This document shows positions 16,401 through 27,842 of a stretch of DNA of 64,000 nucleotides, in pieces. The DNA comes from Anisakis pegreffii (lineage: Eukaryota; Nematoda; Chromadorea; Rhabditida; Anisakidae): the NCBI GenBank assembly GCA_035041965.1, contig JAPYMA010000958.1:62001-126000 (forward strand), given 5' to 3'. How positions within the stretch are numbered: the stretch's first letter is position 1; the number at the start of each line of letters is the position of its first letter. Made by a program: the position numbers and the translations under genes. The notes beneath the pieces are model-generated. The model did not search any database. It was given only the letters and a program-made list of their open reading frames with translations, and was not told the origin of the DNA.

Positions 16401-17976
16401 AGAAAATTGTCGATTAGGAATTTGTGACTTCGGCTAAAGGGAAGGAGAACAAATAAAACCGTTACTGCATGCACAAACGGCTTATCATTCAGCGTTCATC
16501 AGTTCCAATCATTGACGGTGCTACTGACTCACAACTGCACTGTTAAACTTAATCCTTTAGGTTGACGAAACAAAGCAATAGCCGAACTTTTGAAAGATCA
16601 GTGCCACTTTGCGATCATTCCGATTACAGTACCACTTAAAATGCTTGATTTTCTTTCAGATTTTAATTCCAAAAATGCAGCTTACCACCAAAAATTGATC
16701 ACATTTTGGAAGTAAACAGATCGAAACTGAATACCTGTTGTTAGGGATTCATGAGTGAACAAAATATTGTTCTACTCATTTCGGTGATTCATCAACATAA
16801 GTGTAATATCAGTGATACTTCGTGCGATGATAAGGATAATTGCAACGTACTCGATTAAAGATTGTTATATTGAGATTTTGAATGGTTGATTTTATTTGTT
16901 TTACACTACCCAGAAGACACAAATGTATAAATAACAACTGTGCTCAAATAAAGCTGCTTATTTCCTCTTAACTGTCACTAGCTTCGAACGCTCTTTGATC
17001 ATTTGATTCGTCGTTTTTCTTGATACTAACTATCGTTTTATTCTTTGATTACGACCTTACGATGACTGTTTTCATCCAAACAAATGTCACTACTCAAGGC
17101 ATGCACGTCAGCTCATTTTGTTCAATAAGCAACGAATGTTGCAATCCAAATGACTGTTACTATTACTGCTTACTGTGCGGATTCTAGGAGATCTTTCAAT
17201 TTGATTCATTTCCCATTCATTCATTCATAAACGAGTGTAGATTGTCGGAAACCGTACTGCATCCATCCATTAATCCCATCTCAGCATGACGACACACATG
17301 AAATCAATACGAACAATAGCGAGTGAGAGACTGACGGACAATAAATATCGAGGACACCAACTATATGTATATATATAGAAGAAGTAGTGGGTTGGTTGCG
17401 AGCCACACCAAAGAAGGGGTTGGTGCGTATGCAATGCAATGAGCGTTGTTGTGCATCAAGCACAATCAAAACAATTTCAGCAGTCACCAATCTATTATAT
17501 TTGAGTATTTCATATTCTATCTCTTATAACACCAGCCATTTTGAACAACCGTTCCCAACATCTTAACATCAATTTTGCTGTCCAATATTTCTTTCTGCAA
17601 TAAATCTATTCCGTACTTCAACCATTACTAATAATTTACTCGGTGCTGTTATCGTTGCATGTTGCTACTTATGATAATCAAAAGAAACCATTTTCGATAG
17701 GACTGATCAGAGCATTGCCTTTTAAGCGATTCAACGCAATTATTTATATTTCATCGATATTCGCTGTAAGACTTGCCTCGTTCATCCATTTATGCTGCAT
17801 ATTCAAAATGCAGTCAACATATTAATTGTAAATTCATCAAACCGACGACTCATCATCATATAAATTGCTGTATACGTTTAAGTGAATTTAAATGAATGAT
17901 ATATATTTTCATCTGCAGCATGTGGTATATCTTCATTAATTAGCATATATTCATAAATAGACGACATATAAATCGT
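13455..17976. other. Gene-poor intergenic region
   Basis: No recognised gene. A short TATC tetranucleotide run lies at about 14961-14977. A plus-strand frame at 15895-16086 (63 codons, charged, with FKEERRNELF) looks protein-like but has no recognisable relatives and no clear neighbouring exons; it may be a decayed element. The ARL4-like promoter should be in the last kilobase. Confidence 0.4.
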
Positions 17977-18851
17977 ATGGGTCAAAAGCTTTCCTTATTC
18001 GACAACCAAAGTTATCAGGTGGCAATGTTAGGATTGGATAATGCTGGCAAATCCACTATAATTTATCGCCTTAAGATGCAACATTTTGTGCAACAAGCTC
18101 CTACCGTTGGCTTCAATTGTGAAAAAGTCAGTGATCAGTTTGTGGTGAAAGACTTCGTTACAATCATAAAAGAACGATTGATTATTCTAGTATGAAGAAA
18201 GGAGCACTACTATTTGTATTGTTTTTCAGTTCCGTCCTGCGAGCGGTCCGGCGAAAGGTCAAACGTTTGTTGTTTGGGATGTTGGCGGTCAAGAGAAGTT
18301 ACGTCCTTTGTGGAGAACTTATGTGAGGCAAGCGGATGCACTTGTCTTTGTGATTGATTCAACAGATCGTGAACGGTATTCATTTAGTTCTCTTATTGTG
18401 AATTTATCTCTTCACTATATTGCTACTGCTCAGCTCCGTTTGAGGCTTTCATCACTGAAGTGTATTTCCATTTTTAAACTCCATCTGAAATTTTGCTGGA
18501 TAAATTATTACTGGAATCATTTTAGTAATATGTTTGATTGCACCAAATCTTATGATGAGTTTAATTATTAGATTTTACGGTACTATTGTGGATACTTGCA
18601 GCTTCGAAGAAGCACATGTGGAATTAGCCAATTTGCTGCGTTCACCCGATTTTCCGTCAACAATACCCGTCATTTTATTGGCTAACAAACAAGATTTACC
18701 CGAAGCACGCACTGACATTGAAGTGAATCAGTCGATCGCTCAAGGAATCGGCAAAAGGCCTACACGTTTACTGCCTTGTTGTGCAGTCACTGGTGATGGC
18801 TTGGATGAACTTTTTTCAGAGATGCATCAATTAATACTACAGGCTCGGTAG
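17977..18851 (+). CDS. ARL4-like ADP-ribosylation-factor-like small GTPase
   Basis: Three exons (17977-18126, 18230-18375, 18602-18851) give 181 residues in consistent phase. ARF-like GTPases act at membranes; ARL4 members recruit cytohesin exchange factors to the plasma membrane. Gly2 (MGQKLS) is available for myristoylation. Motifs: P-loop GLDNAGKS at 19-26, switch I VGFNCEK, G3 [13 protein letters not shown] at 66-78, G4 NKQD at 127-130, and G5 CAVTGDG. The spacing between the EK after switch I and WDVGG matches ARL4 without gaps. Unlike vertebrate ARL4, the protein ends LILQAR with no polybasic tail. ARL4/ARL7-type is the best call; another ARF-like subfamily is possible. Confidence 0.92.
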
Positions 18852-20238
18852 AGTGAATTTTAAATCTTTGCATTCGTTTTCTTTTAGCTTCTCGACCATT
18901 CTCCTTTCTCTTCGATGCAACCGTTTATTTGTCGCAATTTTATAAACAATCCAGCGATATTTTGGTTAATGTTCACAAAGTAGAGCGCACAGTTATTGGA
19001 AATTTGCACTTATTGTTAGATTTAGAATGTGATTCGAAAGAAAGTCTCTCTACATAGGAAAAAACGAAGGAGTGAAAAGGTATTGGAATAATGTGTGATG
19101 CATTTATAAGAGGATAATTTAGTGAATGAACAATAGATGATGACTATTTTGTAGGAAAGATGCGAAAAAGAGATGATTGAAACAAAAAGAATAATATCGG
19201 TGTGATAAGATTGCTCAATAAAGCTTTAATGTGCTCATCATCGAGCAATATTTCCATTCAACTACCAGCAACACGTCATAAGCTTTTGACATGCGGGTCA
19301 TGTCAGTCGGCACTTGTTATGCTTATTATGCTGTTAGCTATACTTCTCATCGTTCCTCATCTGGAGTAATTTCTGAAGGACAGACGTTCACTGGAAAAAA
19401 AAGCAGCAGTGCTTGAACAGTAGCACTCTATTTGAAATGAATGAATTATTATTATTTATGCAACATTGGCGAGCAAACAGCTAGTACCCAAAGTTATTGT
19501 TAGCACCAATATTACAAAATACTTCGTGTCTTTGCTGCTTCAGAAAATTAAATCAAAACTTACACCTAGTGATACTTTAAACTTTGCTTAATGAAATAGG
19601 CAGCAGCCTCATGGAAGTGTTCTGTTCTTGCCAGAAATTATTTGTTCGTGTTCATCGTTCTGTAGATATCGTTCAAATTTGTACTGTCAATGTGTTTTAT
19701 TAACTATTTACAAAGTTTTTATACATTCAGTAGAAGTGAATAAATATTTTATTGCTTTGAATTGATCTCCAATAATACGTCTTGTTGCGCTTAGTTGTCA
19801 TGTATGTTGCATATTCATTGTTATTGGTGACAGGACAAAACGTAGATGAAATTACATGCACATCAAGCGTAAATTGGTAGGGTTGGATACTTCAGAAGAA
19901 CATCCAGTTTTATTGGACATGGTGTTATTCATTTTTCTTATTCGATGTCATTAAATAAAATATTTAAGTTTGCTCCGATTCCGACGCTACTTCAATCAAA
20001 TTAACCAACATATACTAAAACAATTTCGAGCGAATGAATGCATGTGACACTGGAAAAAATTTAATTGATATCTGTTTTCGTTGAAGCACATGGAAGGACC
20101 ACTAGAAGAGATGCCATTTTTGGGCTACCGTCTAGGTATTTCTTGAAAATGGAAGAAATACTTTCGAGAATAAAAGTTTCAAGAGTGATGCAAGCAATAA
20201 CCAGTGTATAGGCACCTTCAAAAGCGGTTCGTTGAGTA
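18852..20238. other. 3' flank of the ARL4-like gene and convergent intergenic region
   Basis: The region separates two convergent genes. AATAAA at 19217-19222 is a plausible polyadenylation signal for the ARL4-like gene. No coding sequence was identified in the remaining AT-rich stretch. Confidence 0.45.
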
Positions 20239-22073
20239 TTACGACGAGCAGCTGTCAGCAATAATGTCACGGAAAACAGCTTCCATCTCGGCAGTTGTCA
20301 TTCTCTGAAACGATCACAGTTCTCACTCGCTTCTTACTTCATTTAAACTTATCGAATGATTCATTGATTTCTTTGTCGAATCATTCACATATACCGTTAT
20401 TCATAAAGCGTATGACTCGCAAGTGGATCAACATCAAAAATCGAACTTTCAAATGATTTCTCTCTGAATTTTTATCTCAAAGAGCAAGTACGGCAGGAAT
20501 AGCGAACAGAATGCTGCATTTCCCGATCTCAACAAATGTCGTCTGTGGAAACGTTTCTAACAAGTTCATTTTTTCTCAGTTCATGTAAAAAATTTGGGAC
20601 GAAACATTCTTACTTGAAAATATCGACTTAACTATACAGTAAAACTTAGAATCTAAAAATGTGAACATGAACAAAGCATTCGAACATTTTTGGTATGAAA
20701 AAAGTGACTTTATTACAATGGAACTTCAACAACTGAAAAATGCCTATGAGAAGGAAGTATGAGAAGAGGTAAACCTAGTTAGAACAATTCTTGATGGGTT
20801 GAGTTTAAAAAGAAAAACCGTTCACCGTTGATGTGGAAATTAATTTCATCTTATTAGTTGTCGCAAATTCTTTAGCCATATCGTTTGTTACGACCTGACG
20901 ATTGAGCAAATCTGATTTGCAGCCAACAATAACTCCTGCTGAAGGTGTTTGCTTGCATTCAATTTTAAAATTAAACCGTTTGTTTATATTCGCAACGACA
21001 ATCAACACTTCATGTCCATGTGATTGAGCTATTTCGAAAAAAAAACTTTCCTTAACAGCAAGTATGGTCACGATCAATGTATGTATTCATCCATGAGAAT
21101 GTTGCAGATATTATTTTGAGCAATGTTTTCTTCGTTTCATCTAATGTTTATCAATTCGCTGCATAAACTCAACAAAAACTTACATGTGTTTGGGTTCGAT
21201 GAAGTAACAGTACTAATGAGATTCGCAAGTGAGTCGAAGCTTTGCCGGTTGGTGAAATCGAAACAAAACAAGAATATCTGAGTCTTTTCTGTTTGGCCAA
21301 TGAAACGATCGACAATCCATGAATAAAGTGGATGTCCACTGGTGTCAATCAAGATCACATTCATCACTCGTTGATCTTCACCAATAACGAATTTCTTCTC
21401 GAACAAATCGACGCCTTGTGTCTATCAATAATAAAACCATCATAAACAGCACATTTCTACAGTACGTTTATCATCATATAATTTTATCAACAACTAACAT
21501 TCATCCGTATAATTTTTATCGGATTCTTGTATAACAAATCAGAAATTCGGTGAATATTTCTTCCTAAAAAGTTTTCTCAGTAACTAAGAAGCCATTTGAG
21601 ATATCACATTCAATGTTACAAATGTTGAAACTGTACAAAATGTTAATTCTCAATTGAATAGATACCATAGTTATCGTTAAGACATAATAGACTTCATTGC
21701 ACTTTTTAATCTCATTCATGAATTTCAAGAGCACTCTTACCATTTTATAATCTTTGGTCGTGAAATTATAGTTAGCCGTCAAGATGTTCGCTATTGTTGT
21801 TTTGCCGCATCCTGATGATCCTTTAAAAAGAGTGCGATGCGTTTCGAAGTGATTTTAAGGAACAATGATAACTGAATTCACGCACTGCTTACAGAATGAA
21901 ATTGAAGTCACATCGATGAAAGGCTTGTTTTGATTAGATTTCAGTTTTTTCGATATTGTTTCGACTCAAAACTACAACGATTAACAATAAACACTTTTTG
22001 CTCGCATCAAAACGAAAATGCATCAAAAATTACCGAGTAGAATCATCCTGAGCATTCGCTCATCATTGCACAT
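20239..22073 (-). CDS. Divergent Rab-like small GTPase, resembles IFT27
   Basis: Five minus-strand exons (22073-22034, 21820-21741, 21421-21184, 20938-20826, 20304-20239) join in phase to 178 residues. Motifs: P-loop GSSGCGKT at 14-21, a TTKDY...GVDLFEKKF switch I region, G3 DTSGH at 66-70 in place of DTAGQ, the Rab-like segment FDFTNRQSFDSL, G4 CKSD at 126-129 in place of NKxD, and an STST sequence near G5. The blocks FTT..GVDL and GVIVGCKSDL resemble IFT27 (intraflagellar transport complex B) most closely to my eye. The chain ends DSCSS, so there is no standard double-Cys prenylation signal. It could instead be a nematode-specific Rab-like protein. Confidence 0.75.
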
Positions 22074-23254
22074 TTCGAAAATAAGTCATTGTTAAAAGAG
22101 CTGAGTGAGCGTTTTATTGACCGATCTAATAAATGCCATAGTAAGTAGCCAAGGTTACAACTTTGCATAAAGCGTACACATTGGTATCTATAGTAACGCT
22201 TTTAACATACAACCAAACATTTGCTATTCAATACTCAGTTCAAATTCAGATGGACCGTTAGCAAACATCAGCGAATATTTGGATTTAGGTTGCAATTGTG
22301 ATCAAAATGTGATCAGCAATAATCAAAAACCAACGAACATTCGCCATATGATTAGCAGCGGCTAACGATTACAAGAAATTTTGCAATATACGAAATGGTG
22401 ATGATGCACAACCTATTTGCACACTGCGTTTTTCTGTTGAGTTAAAGTGCCACCCATGTGGGTATTATGATGCACCATTTTGTGACCCAAACTCAACGCA
22501 ATCAAACACCATATATTTAAGAATCAAGACCAATTTGGCAATTTTGCAAAAAAAGTTCATGAAAACTAAATGTATGATCATGACGAATTTTCATGGCAAA
22601 CTACTAGCGCCTTGCACCCCACAATGAACACATATTTGTCAGTCACTGGTCTATGGCAGCTACTGGTTTCCATTGTCTATTTACTCCGGTCACCGGACTC
22701 GCGATATTCAGCTCGAAATTCATAGCTCTTTTTTTTCTGATGAGCTGAGAATCGACCATTTTATTTTATTTTAACTTTTCCGTTTCCATTTGCTCCATTT
22801 TCTCTCATTCTTTTATATCTTAGGACTGTTTTACTTGGCCCTTCTGAAATTCGAATGCAATAAGGTGTGCGTAGCTAATGGTAGAGTTAAATTCTTTGCT
22901 TATCGGTTGTTCGTCCCACGAAGATATTCTGTCTAACAATCAACACGACTCGATTCAAGAGGTATTATGACATTGAAGAAGAACTATTATTCATGCGAAT
23001 CAATGATAAACTATTTCTGTTATTACAATTTTTTTTGTGTTTCTTACTCGCATCTCGTTTTTTCACTCTTTCAAACATCTGTTTCCCACCACTAAAGTTG
23101 ACTTCAATTCATGATCAATCGAATTCAAAGTAGAACTTCAATCAAAATGATTTATTAAAATCATTCAAGAAGCAAACATAAAGCACAAAACCAAATAGCA
23201 AGCACAAGGCAGGCAATTAAAATCTGATTATTCAACGGAATATCTGATCAATTC
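22074..23254. other. Intergenic region upstream of the Rab-like gene
   Basis: No gene recognised. AT-rich sequence that should hold the minus-strand GTPase promoter and the 3' UTR of the chitin-binding gene. Confidence 0.4.
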
Positions 23255-25303
23255 TCAAAAGATCTCCTTCTTTAAAGAGACGATCCAACATCGCTCCACA
23301 CTCTTCTCATACACTTTACACTTTTCGATCGTTACCTGAAAAAAGCATGATGATTTATCAACGGTATTTCATTAAGAAACAAGTGAAGTAACCGTTTCTG
23401 TGTGCATGACGAAGTAAGAATAGAACAAATATTTTGCAGGAAAAGCGAACCTTTTTAACGCATGTGAGTGTGCATGTATCGAAGACAAGGTTACGAGGAC
23501 ACCAATAATACGACGGATAATCGTTGAAGCATGAATAGAAACGAGATGAACATCCCATCGCGTAAAGGCCATTACTCTAAGTGCATGGTGGCTTTACTAA
23601 AATATTTAACGGCCATTCAAATATCTCCGATCGTTATTCAAAGTTAACATGCCCAAAAATTTCGTCCTTGAAACATGATCGAGGCCAGCATCGCATTACT
23701 AAGTCACTACTTGACTGTATTCAATGAACGATGTGCTCATCTATATAATATAAACTTACCCGAAGGTAAAGTAGAAGGCTCTTGTGGTGGGATTGTGACT
23801 GGTGGAAAAGTAAATGATACTGCAGGCGTTCCACCGCAAGCCTTTACGAACCACTGAAATTCGCACACTTGACAACCTAAGATAAAAGAATAACATCTTT
23901 TCTATTCATTATCGAATCACACACTTCAAATGACATCTTATCCACTCATTTCACTGATAGTGAAATTATCAGCAAATGCAAAACAGCAAAGAGCTTAATT
24001 ATTAAACGAATAATACCTTATAACGACATATCTTTACAGTAATGTCAAACACCATGCCACCTGAGCAACGATTGAAAATCGCGCGTCTAGATATACAAAT
24101 GAAGTACGATGCAGAGCATCCAATCACGTAAGCATCATCCGGATGTCCGCTGCAGAAGTTTGGCGTTGGAGTTTGACGACTTCAGCAGTAGTTTCGAAAC
24201 TGGGAGTAGTGAGCGTTGGTGGTGTCGTGTTGGGACTATTGTAGCTGGTGGCAACATGTGCGAACGACCACCGCATTCTCTTACATACCACTGTAAACGA
24301 TCCTTATTAGTTTGAGGGAGGCTCTTTTAGTGAGAATTCACTATTTGCAGACAGCGCCTCAACTGCGTTACAATTACCTTGGAAACGCAACGATACGCAA
24401 CGATGTCAAAGCGATATGAAGCACCACATCTGTGGATATAAGCTCTACCACGAATGCACGAGGCATAAAGGAATAAACAACCAAGCGAGTAATAACCATC
24501 TACTTTATCAGTACAACAAAATCCTTAAATTGTGAACTTTGTTGAACAACCTAAAATTCTCATGAGAAAAGTGGTACGTTCAAAGCTGTCTTTAAAAATA
24601 TTGAATGGCATGAATGAGGCAGACTTCCACTGGTCTGGTTTATATTGAGGAAGACATGAGTTTGGTGTTTGTGCGGTGGCTACATCGATGTAGTGGTTGG
24701 TAATTGAATTGCAGCTTGCCGACCTCTACAAACATCAACATAAGCCTGAATTTCAATTTTCTTCAGCACTGTGACTGGTTTGGATAAGGATCAGTTGCGC
24801 ATTAGTATATGAACCATCGCTAGTTTTTTCCGAGCACGATCAGTGACAAATTTGAAAATGAATAGGAAGAGCATAACTAGCCTTTGATAAACACCGGTTT
24901 GATGTTGGATCATAGATACGACCAGTCGGACATTCCATCGCTTGTTGTTGCTGAGCCACACATAAAATATAGCAGGAAGCACATCCAAGACTATATGCAC
25001 CATGTGGACGATTCACGCAGGACTGACTGCGTTGTGGTGGTGATGGTTCAAAGGGAAGCGATTCGCGTCCACTTGATGGCCTCTGAACATTACCGTTACA
25101 AGAGGACGACATCCACTTTGGGATGCAGCTTTTATATAGGTTATCATGATAGAGTTCTGCATCACTATCGATACACGAGATGATTTTCTTTGCAAATTCT
25201 CTAGCAACATGTGTTATCTATGCATTACTTACATTGGCCAGACTATCAAACGTTTGTAAAGTTGCTGGCCACAATGCACGCGTTTCTGTTCGCACTGTTT
25301 AAG
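23255..25303 (-). CDS. Secreted-type protein with four CBM14 (peritrophin-A) chitin-binding domains; frames appear damaged
   Basis: Four copies of a six-Cys CBM14 pattern lie on the minus strand, each split over two exons between Cys5 and Cys6. Domain 1 (about 25050-24880) contains GAYSLGCASCYILC; domain 2 (about 24530-24375) GYYSLGCLFLYASC; domain 3 (about 24155-24015) AYVIGCSASYFIC; domain 4 (about 23600-23450) GLYAMGCSSRFYSC. The following exons carry AYVDVC, WYVRECGG, WFVKACGG and VTIEKC, supplying the last Cys, and then Thr/Pro-rich linkers. CBM14 proteins bind chitin in eggshell, pharyngeal lining or cuticle; nematode CPG/CBD eggshell proteins have this layout. The last exon ends at TGA 23255. 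Problems: an in-frame TAG inside domain 4 and frame switches in the linkers, so it is either a decaying gene or contains sequence errors. The N terminus and signal peptide were not found. Confidence 0.72.
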
Positions 25304-25506
25304 CCTTGATTGACGCTACCCCGCCGGCTAGGCGAGCAGGCCAAGTGAACACAACCGAATATTTAATTACTTGCCGTAAATACTTTGCATAATCAAACGT
25401 AGCCAAATACAAATCCAATGAACAGTCATCACTCTACAAAATAAATATTCCGCCGATCGCTCACAGCGATCAACAAAACAACCACTCAACCTGCAAGTAA
25501 CAAGTA

Positions 25507-25538
25507 AAAATCATGTTATCTATGGATAACATGATTTT
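25507..25538. repeat. Perfect inverted repeat (hairpin), 14-bp arms
   Basis: AAAATCATGTTATC, four bases TATG, then GATAACATGATTTT, a perfect complement. It lies about 110 bases before the helicase-like ORF at the left edge of the GC-rich island. Two imperfect direct copies of AGAAATCT..GTATG.CAG follow at once. Confidence 0.85.
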
Positions 25539-25645
25539 GAGAAATCTAAACCGTATGACAGAGAAATCTCTAAGCGTATGTCAGATAGCCGAGCGTTTTT
25601 ACTGCACAGCCAAACTCTGTACAATCGATCTCAATACAATAGGTC

Positions 25646-27253
25646 TTGCCAAAAAGCGATAATTTCTTGAAGCTCCTTCTCGAACCGAATCAGAGCCAGA
25701 CCATCTTGACCAATTCTCCAGCTATCATGTCATTTGATGATACGACAGAATTCTATAATGACAATGGTGACCGGATCAGTACCGGTTACGAACGGCCACA
25801 AATCTTTGCGTTTGATGAATACCTTGTGGATACTTATCGTCAGACATTGAAACAAGGAGTAGAGCTGCCGTTCCAACGATATCGGGCGGCACATATCTCC
25901 AATATGTTGCTCAATGATAAAATAATATCCAACGCCCTGGCGGTGTCGGCACAACATCTCCAGACCAGCAACAGAATCCACCATACGATCTGTGCCATAA
26001 ATTTCACCAATCTAAAGGACGCATCATCAGTCCGTAGAGGACCCCGCTTCCAGATCTTCTACACTGGCCGATACGTACCTAACTTGGCCACGGCCGCGGA
26101 TTATCAAATCCATCAAAGTATCGATGAGCCCTTACAGGAAGCGGCGCTAGTGATTGCGTCTCACGCTATTATCCCGGTCGGCTCTCAAGTCACCAGGAGC
26201 TTCGTGATTCCGCGTGGATACCGGGAAGATCCAAAATCACGTCGGATTACCGAGCCCGAATCCGAGTGCAGTCTCACTCAATTAAGCAAGGTCGATCCCA
26301 ATGATCCAGCCATCCACCTCGATCCCTTCTTACCTGAGACGCCGGAATCGCCAGAAGCTATTCCGGATGTAGCTCGGCGACACGAGGATACACTGCTCGC
26401 CGCTGCGTCGCTCATACGCTACCGTACCAAGATAGCGATGGAGCGCTCGGCATTCGACAGCAACCAGTACATTTTGACCCGCCGAGGTCTTCGTGTCTAC
26501 CATGCAGTGGTTGCTGATCCACGAATCGTGATGTTGCGAGCGAAGTTCTGGGAGGATGACACCCGAATGCTCATACTACCTAGCAAAGACCTGCTGGTAG
26601 AACGGCTGCCAGGTATTGCGACGCCCTCTTATTCCGGAACACATGGTGTGTTACAGATGGTGAAGATTGATGAATTTGGCAATCTGACGGGAAACATATA
26701 TATAGAGGAAGGTGCCTTCACGGACTTGAAAGGAAGGGCACCCTGGATAGTCAAACAGGAACGCTCGTTGTACATACTCCCTGACACGAGCCGGACAGGC
26801 CTGGAATTCAGAATAGCTCAACTGCAAGCCAGACAGCTTTCGCACTCCATCATTACTAACGATCCGCAGCCAAAACATGCGATCATCCAAGCCGTAGGAA
26901 ATCAGATCATGTTACAAGAAGACGATAGCTCGATTCTCACGGAATCACTAAATGAATGCCAGAAATGAGTACTGACATGCTTAAAAGGAGGTACTCCAGT
27001 AGTGTTCCATCAAACACCTGCTGGCACCGGGAAAACATTCGTGATCGCAGCTTACATAAAAGAACGGCTGCAAAACATGTCTGACTCTGGAATCATGTTA
27101 GTCACGGCACTTACAAATGTAGTAGTGTTCTTCAATATCTGCGACACTACGTACACGGCTGGTTCACGCAGTGTGATTGCTTCTGAGTACGATGTAGCCG
27201 GATTAAAGGTACCAATTGGTCCTCTAGATGCCTTAGGTCTGCTTGAAGATTGA
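25646..27253 (+). pseudogene. Superfamily 1 (UPF1/NAM7-like) helicase fragment with in-frame TGA and lost C terminus
   Basis: An intronless frame of 440 codons ends ...SLNECQK-TGA at 26966-26968. The same frame then resumes with VLTCLKGGTPVVFHQ and Walker A TPAGTGKTFVIAAYI (motif I), then VTALTNVVV (motif Ia), and stops at 27251-27253. In this family the segment before GTGKT is normally continuous (LN..Q..VL....GTP.V...GP.GTGKT), so TGA looks like a CGA-to-TGA nonsense change. Motif II (DEx) and motifs III-VI are missing; the right end runs into an LTR-element fragment in opposite orientation. The segment is clearly richer in G+C than the genes around it. The N-terminal 400 residues are not recognised. 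A functional readthrough product is very unlikely. Confidence 0.75.
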
Positions 27254-27842
27254 CAGTTGGTAGAATCATGAGTACTGCGCTCAACAGGGCTGCTGGTCAA
27301 GGGGTCCTGACCGATTCGATTCGTTTGAGAGAAACTGGATTGAGTTCGACTCAATTGAACTCGACTCATAGCCGCATCATGTTGTCCACTTGGACGATTA
27401 GTGGGAAAAAGAGTACGGCGCCCGACGGGGCTGTCGGAAGAAGATTCCGAAGTGAGTGGATGACCACGTCGGCGCCCAACAGGCGGGAAGTAGGGATTCC
27501 CGGGTGGCAGATCGTCGTCCGCACGGTCCGGTGGCCCCGATCGTCGCATATCGACTTTACACGTATTCCTTCACTGATTACTCCTCGCTACGGCGTTTTC
27601 CTTTTGTTAATTCTGGTCCGCTACGGCGTTGAATATGAATTGCAGTCGTTATTATGAATGATAAGAAGTTCGAAGTTGTTTAATTTGATTACGACTCGCT
27701 ACGGCGTTACGTATAAATATATTCCAGTCGTTAATAGTAGTGATATTTACTGAAAGTAAAAATTTGAGAATAATTGGCTTGGGGTTTTTCACTTTTCAAT
27801 GAAGCAGCGTGACGCAACCACCAACCACTCGCTGCTACCAGT
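27254..27842 (-). mobile_element. 5' untranslated region and gag-like start of an LTR retrotransposon, truncated
   Basis: On the minus strand, directly after the LTR, TGGTAGCAG (27832-27840) looks like a tRNA primer-binding site. It is followed by a leader with three copies of AACGCCGTAGCG (near 27700, 27618 and 27588) and then an ATG at 27549. The ORF is Pro/Ser/Arg-rich and disordered, as expected for the start of a Gag, and can be followed to about 27260, where sequence becomes the helicase fragment. No protease, reverse transcriptase or second LTR is in the window. The superfamily is not assignable; BEL/Pao is a guess. Confidence 0.55.

Noticed and set aside
23358..25210. Several overlapping frames on both strands of the chitin-binding gene
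   Set aside because: They are shadows of the Cys-rich exons; only the frames with the CBM14 Cys pattern are kept.
27250..27657. Plus-strand 135-codon ORF after the helicase
   Set aside because: It is antisense to the gag-like frame and has no relation to helicase motifs.
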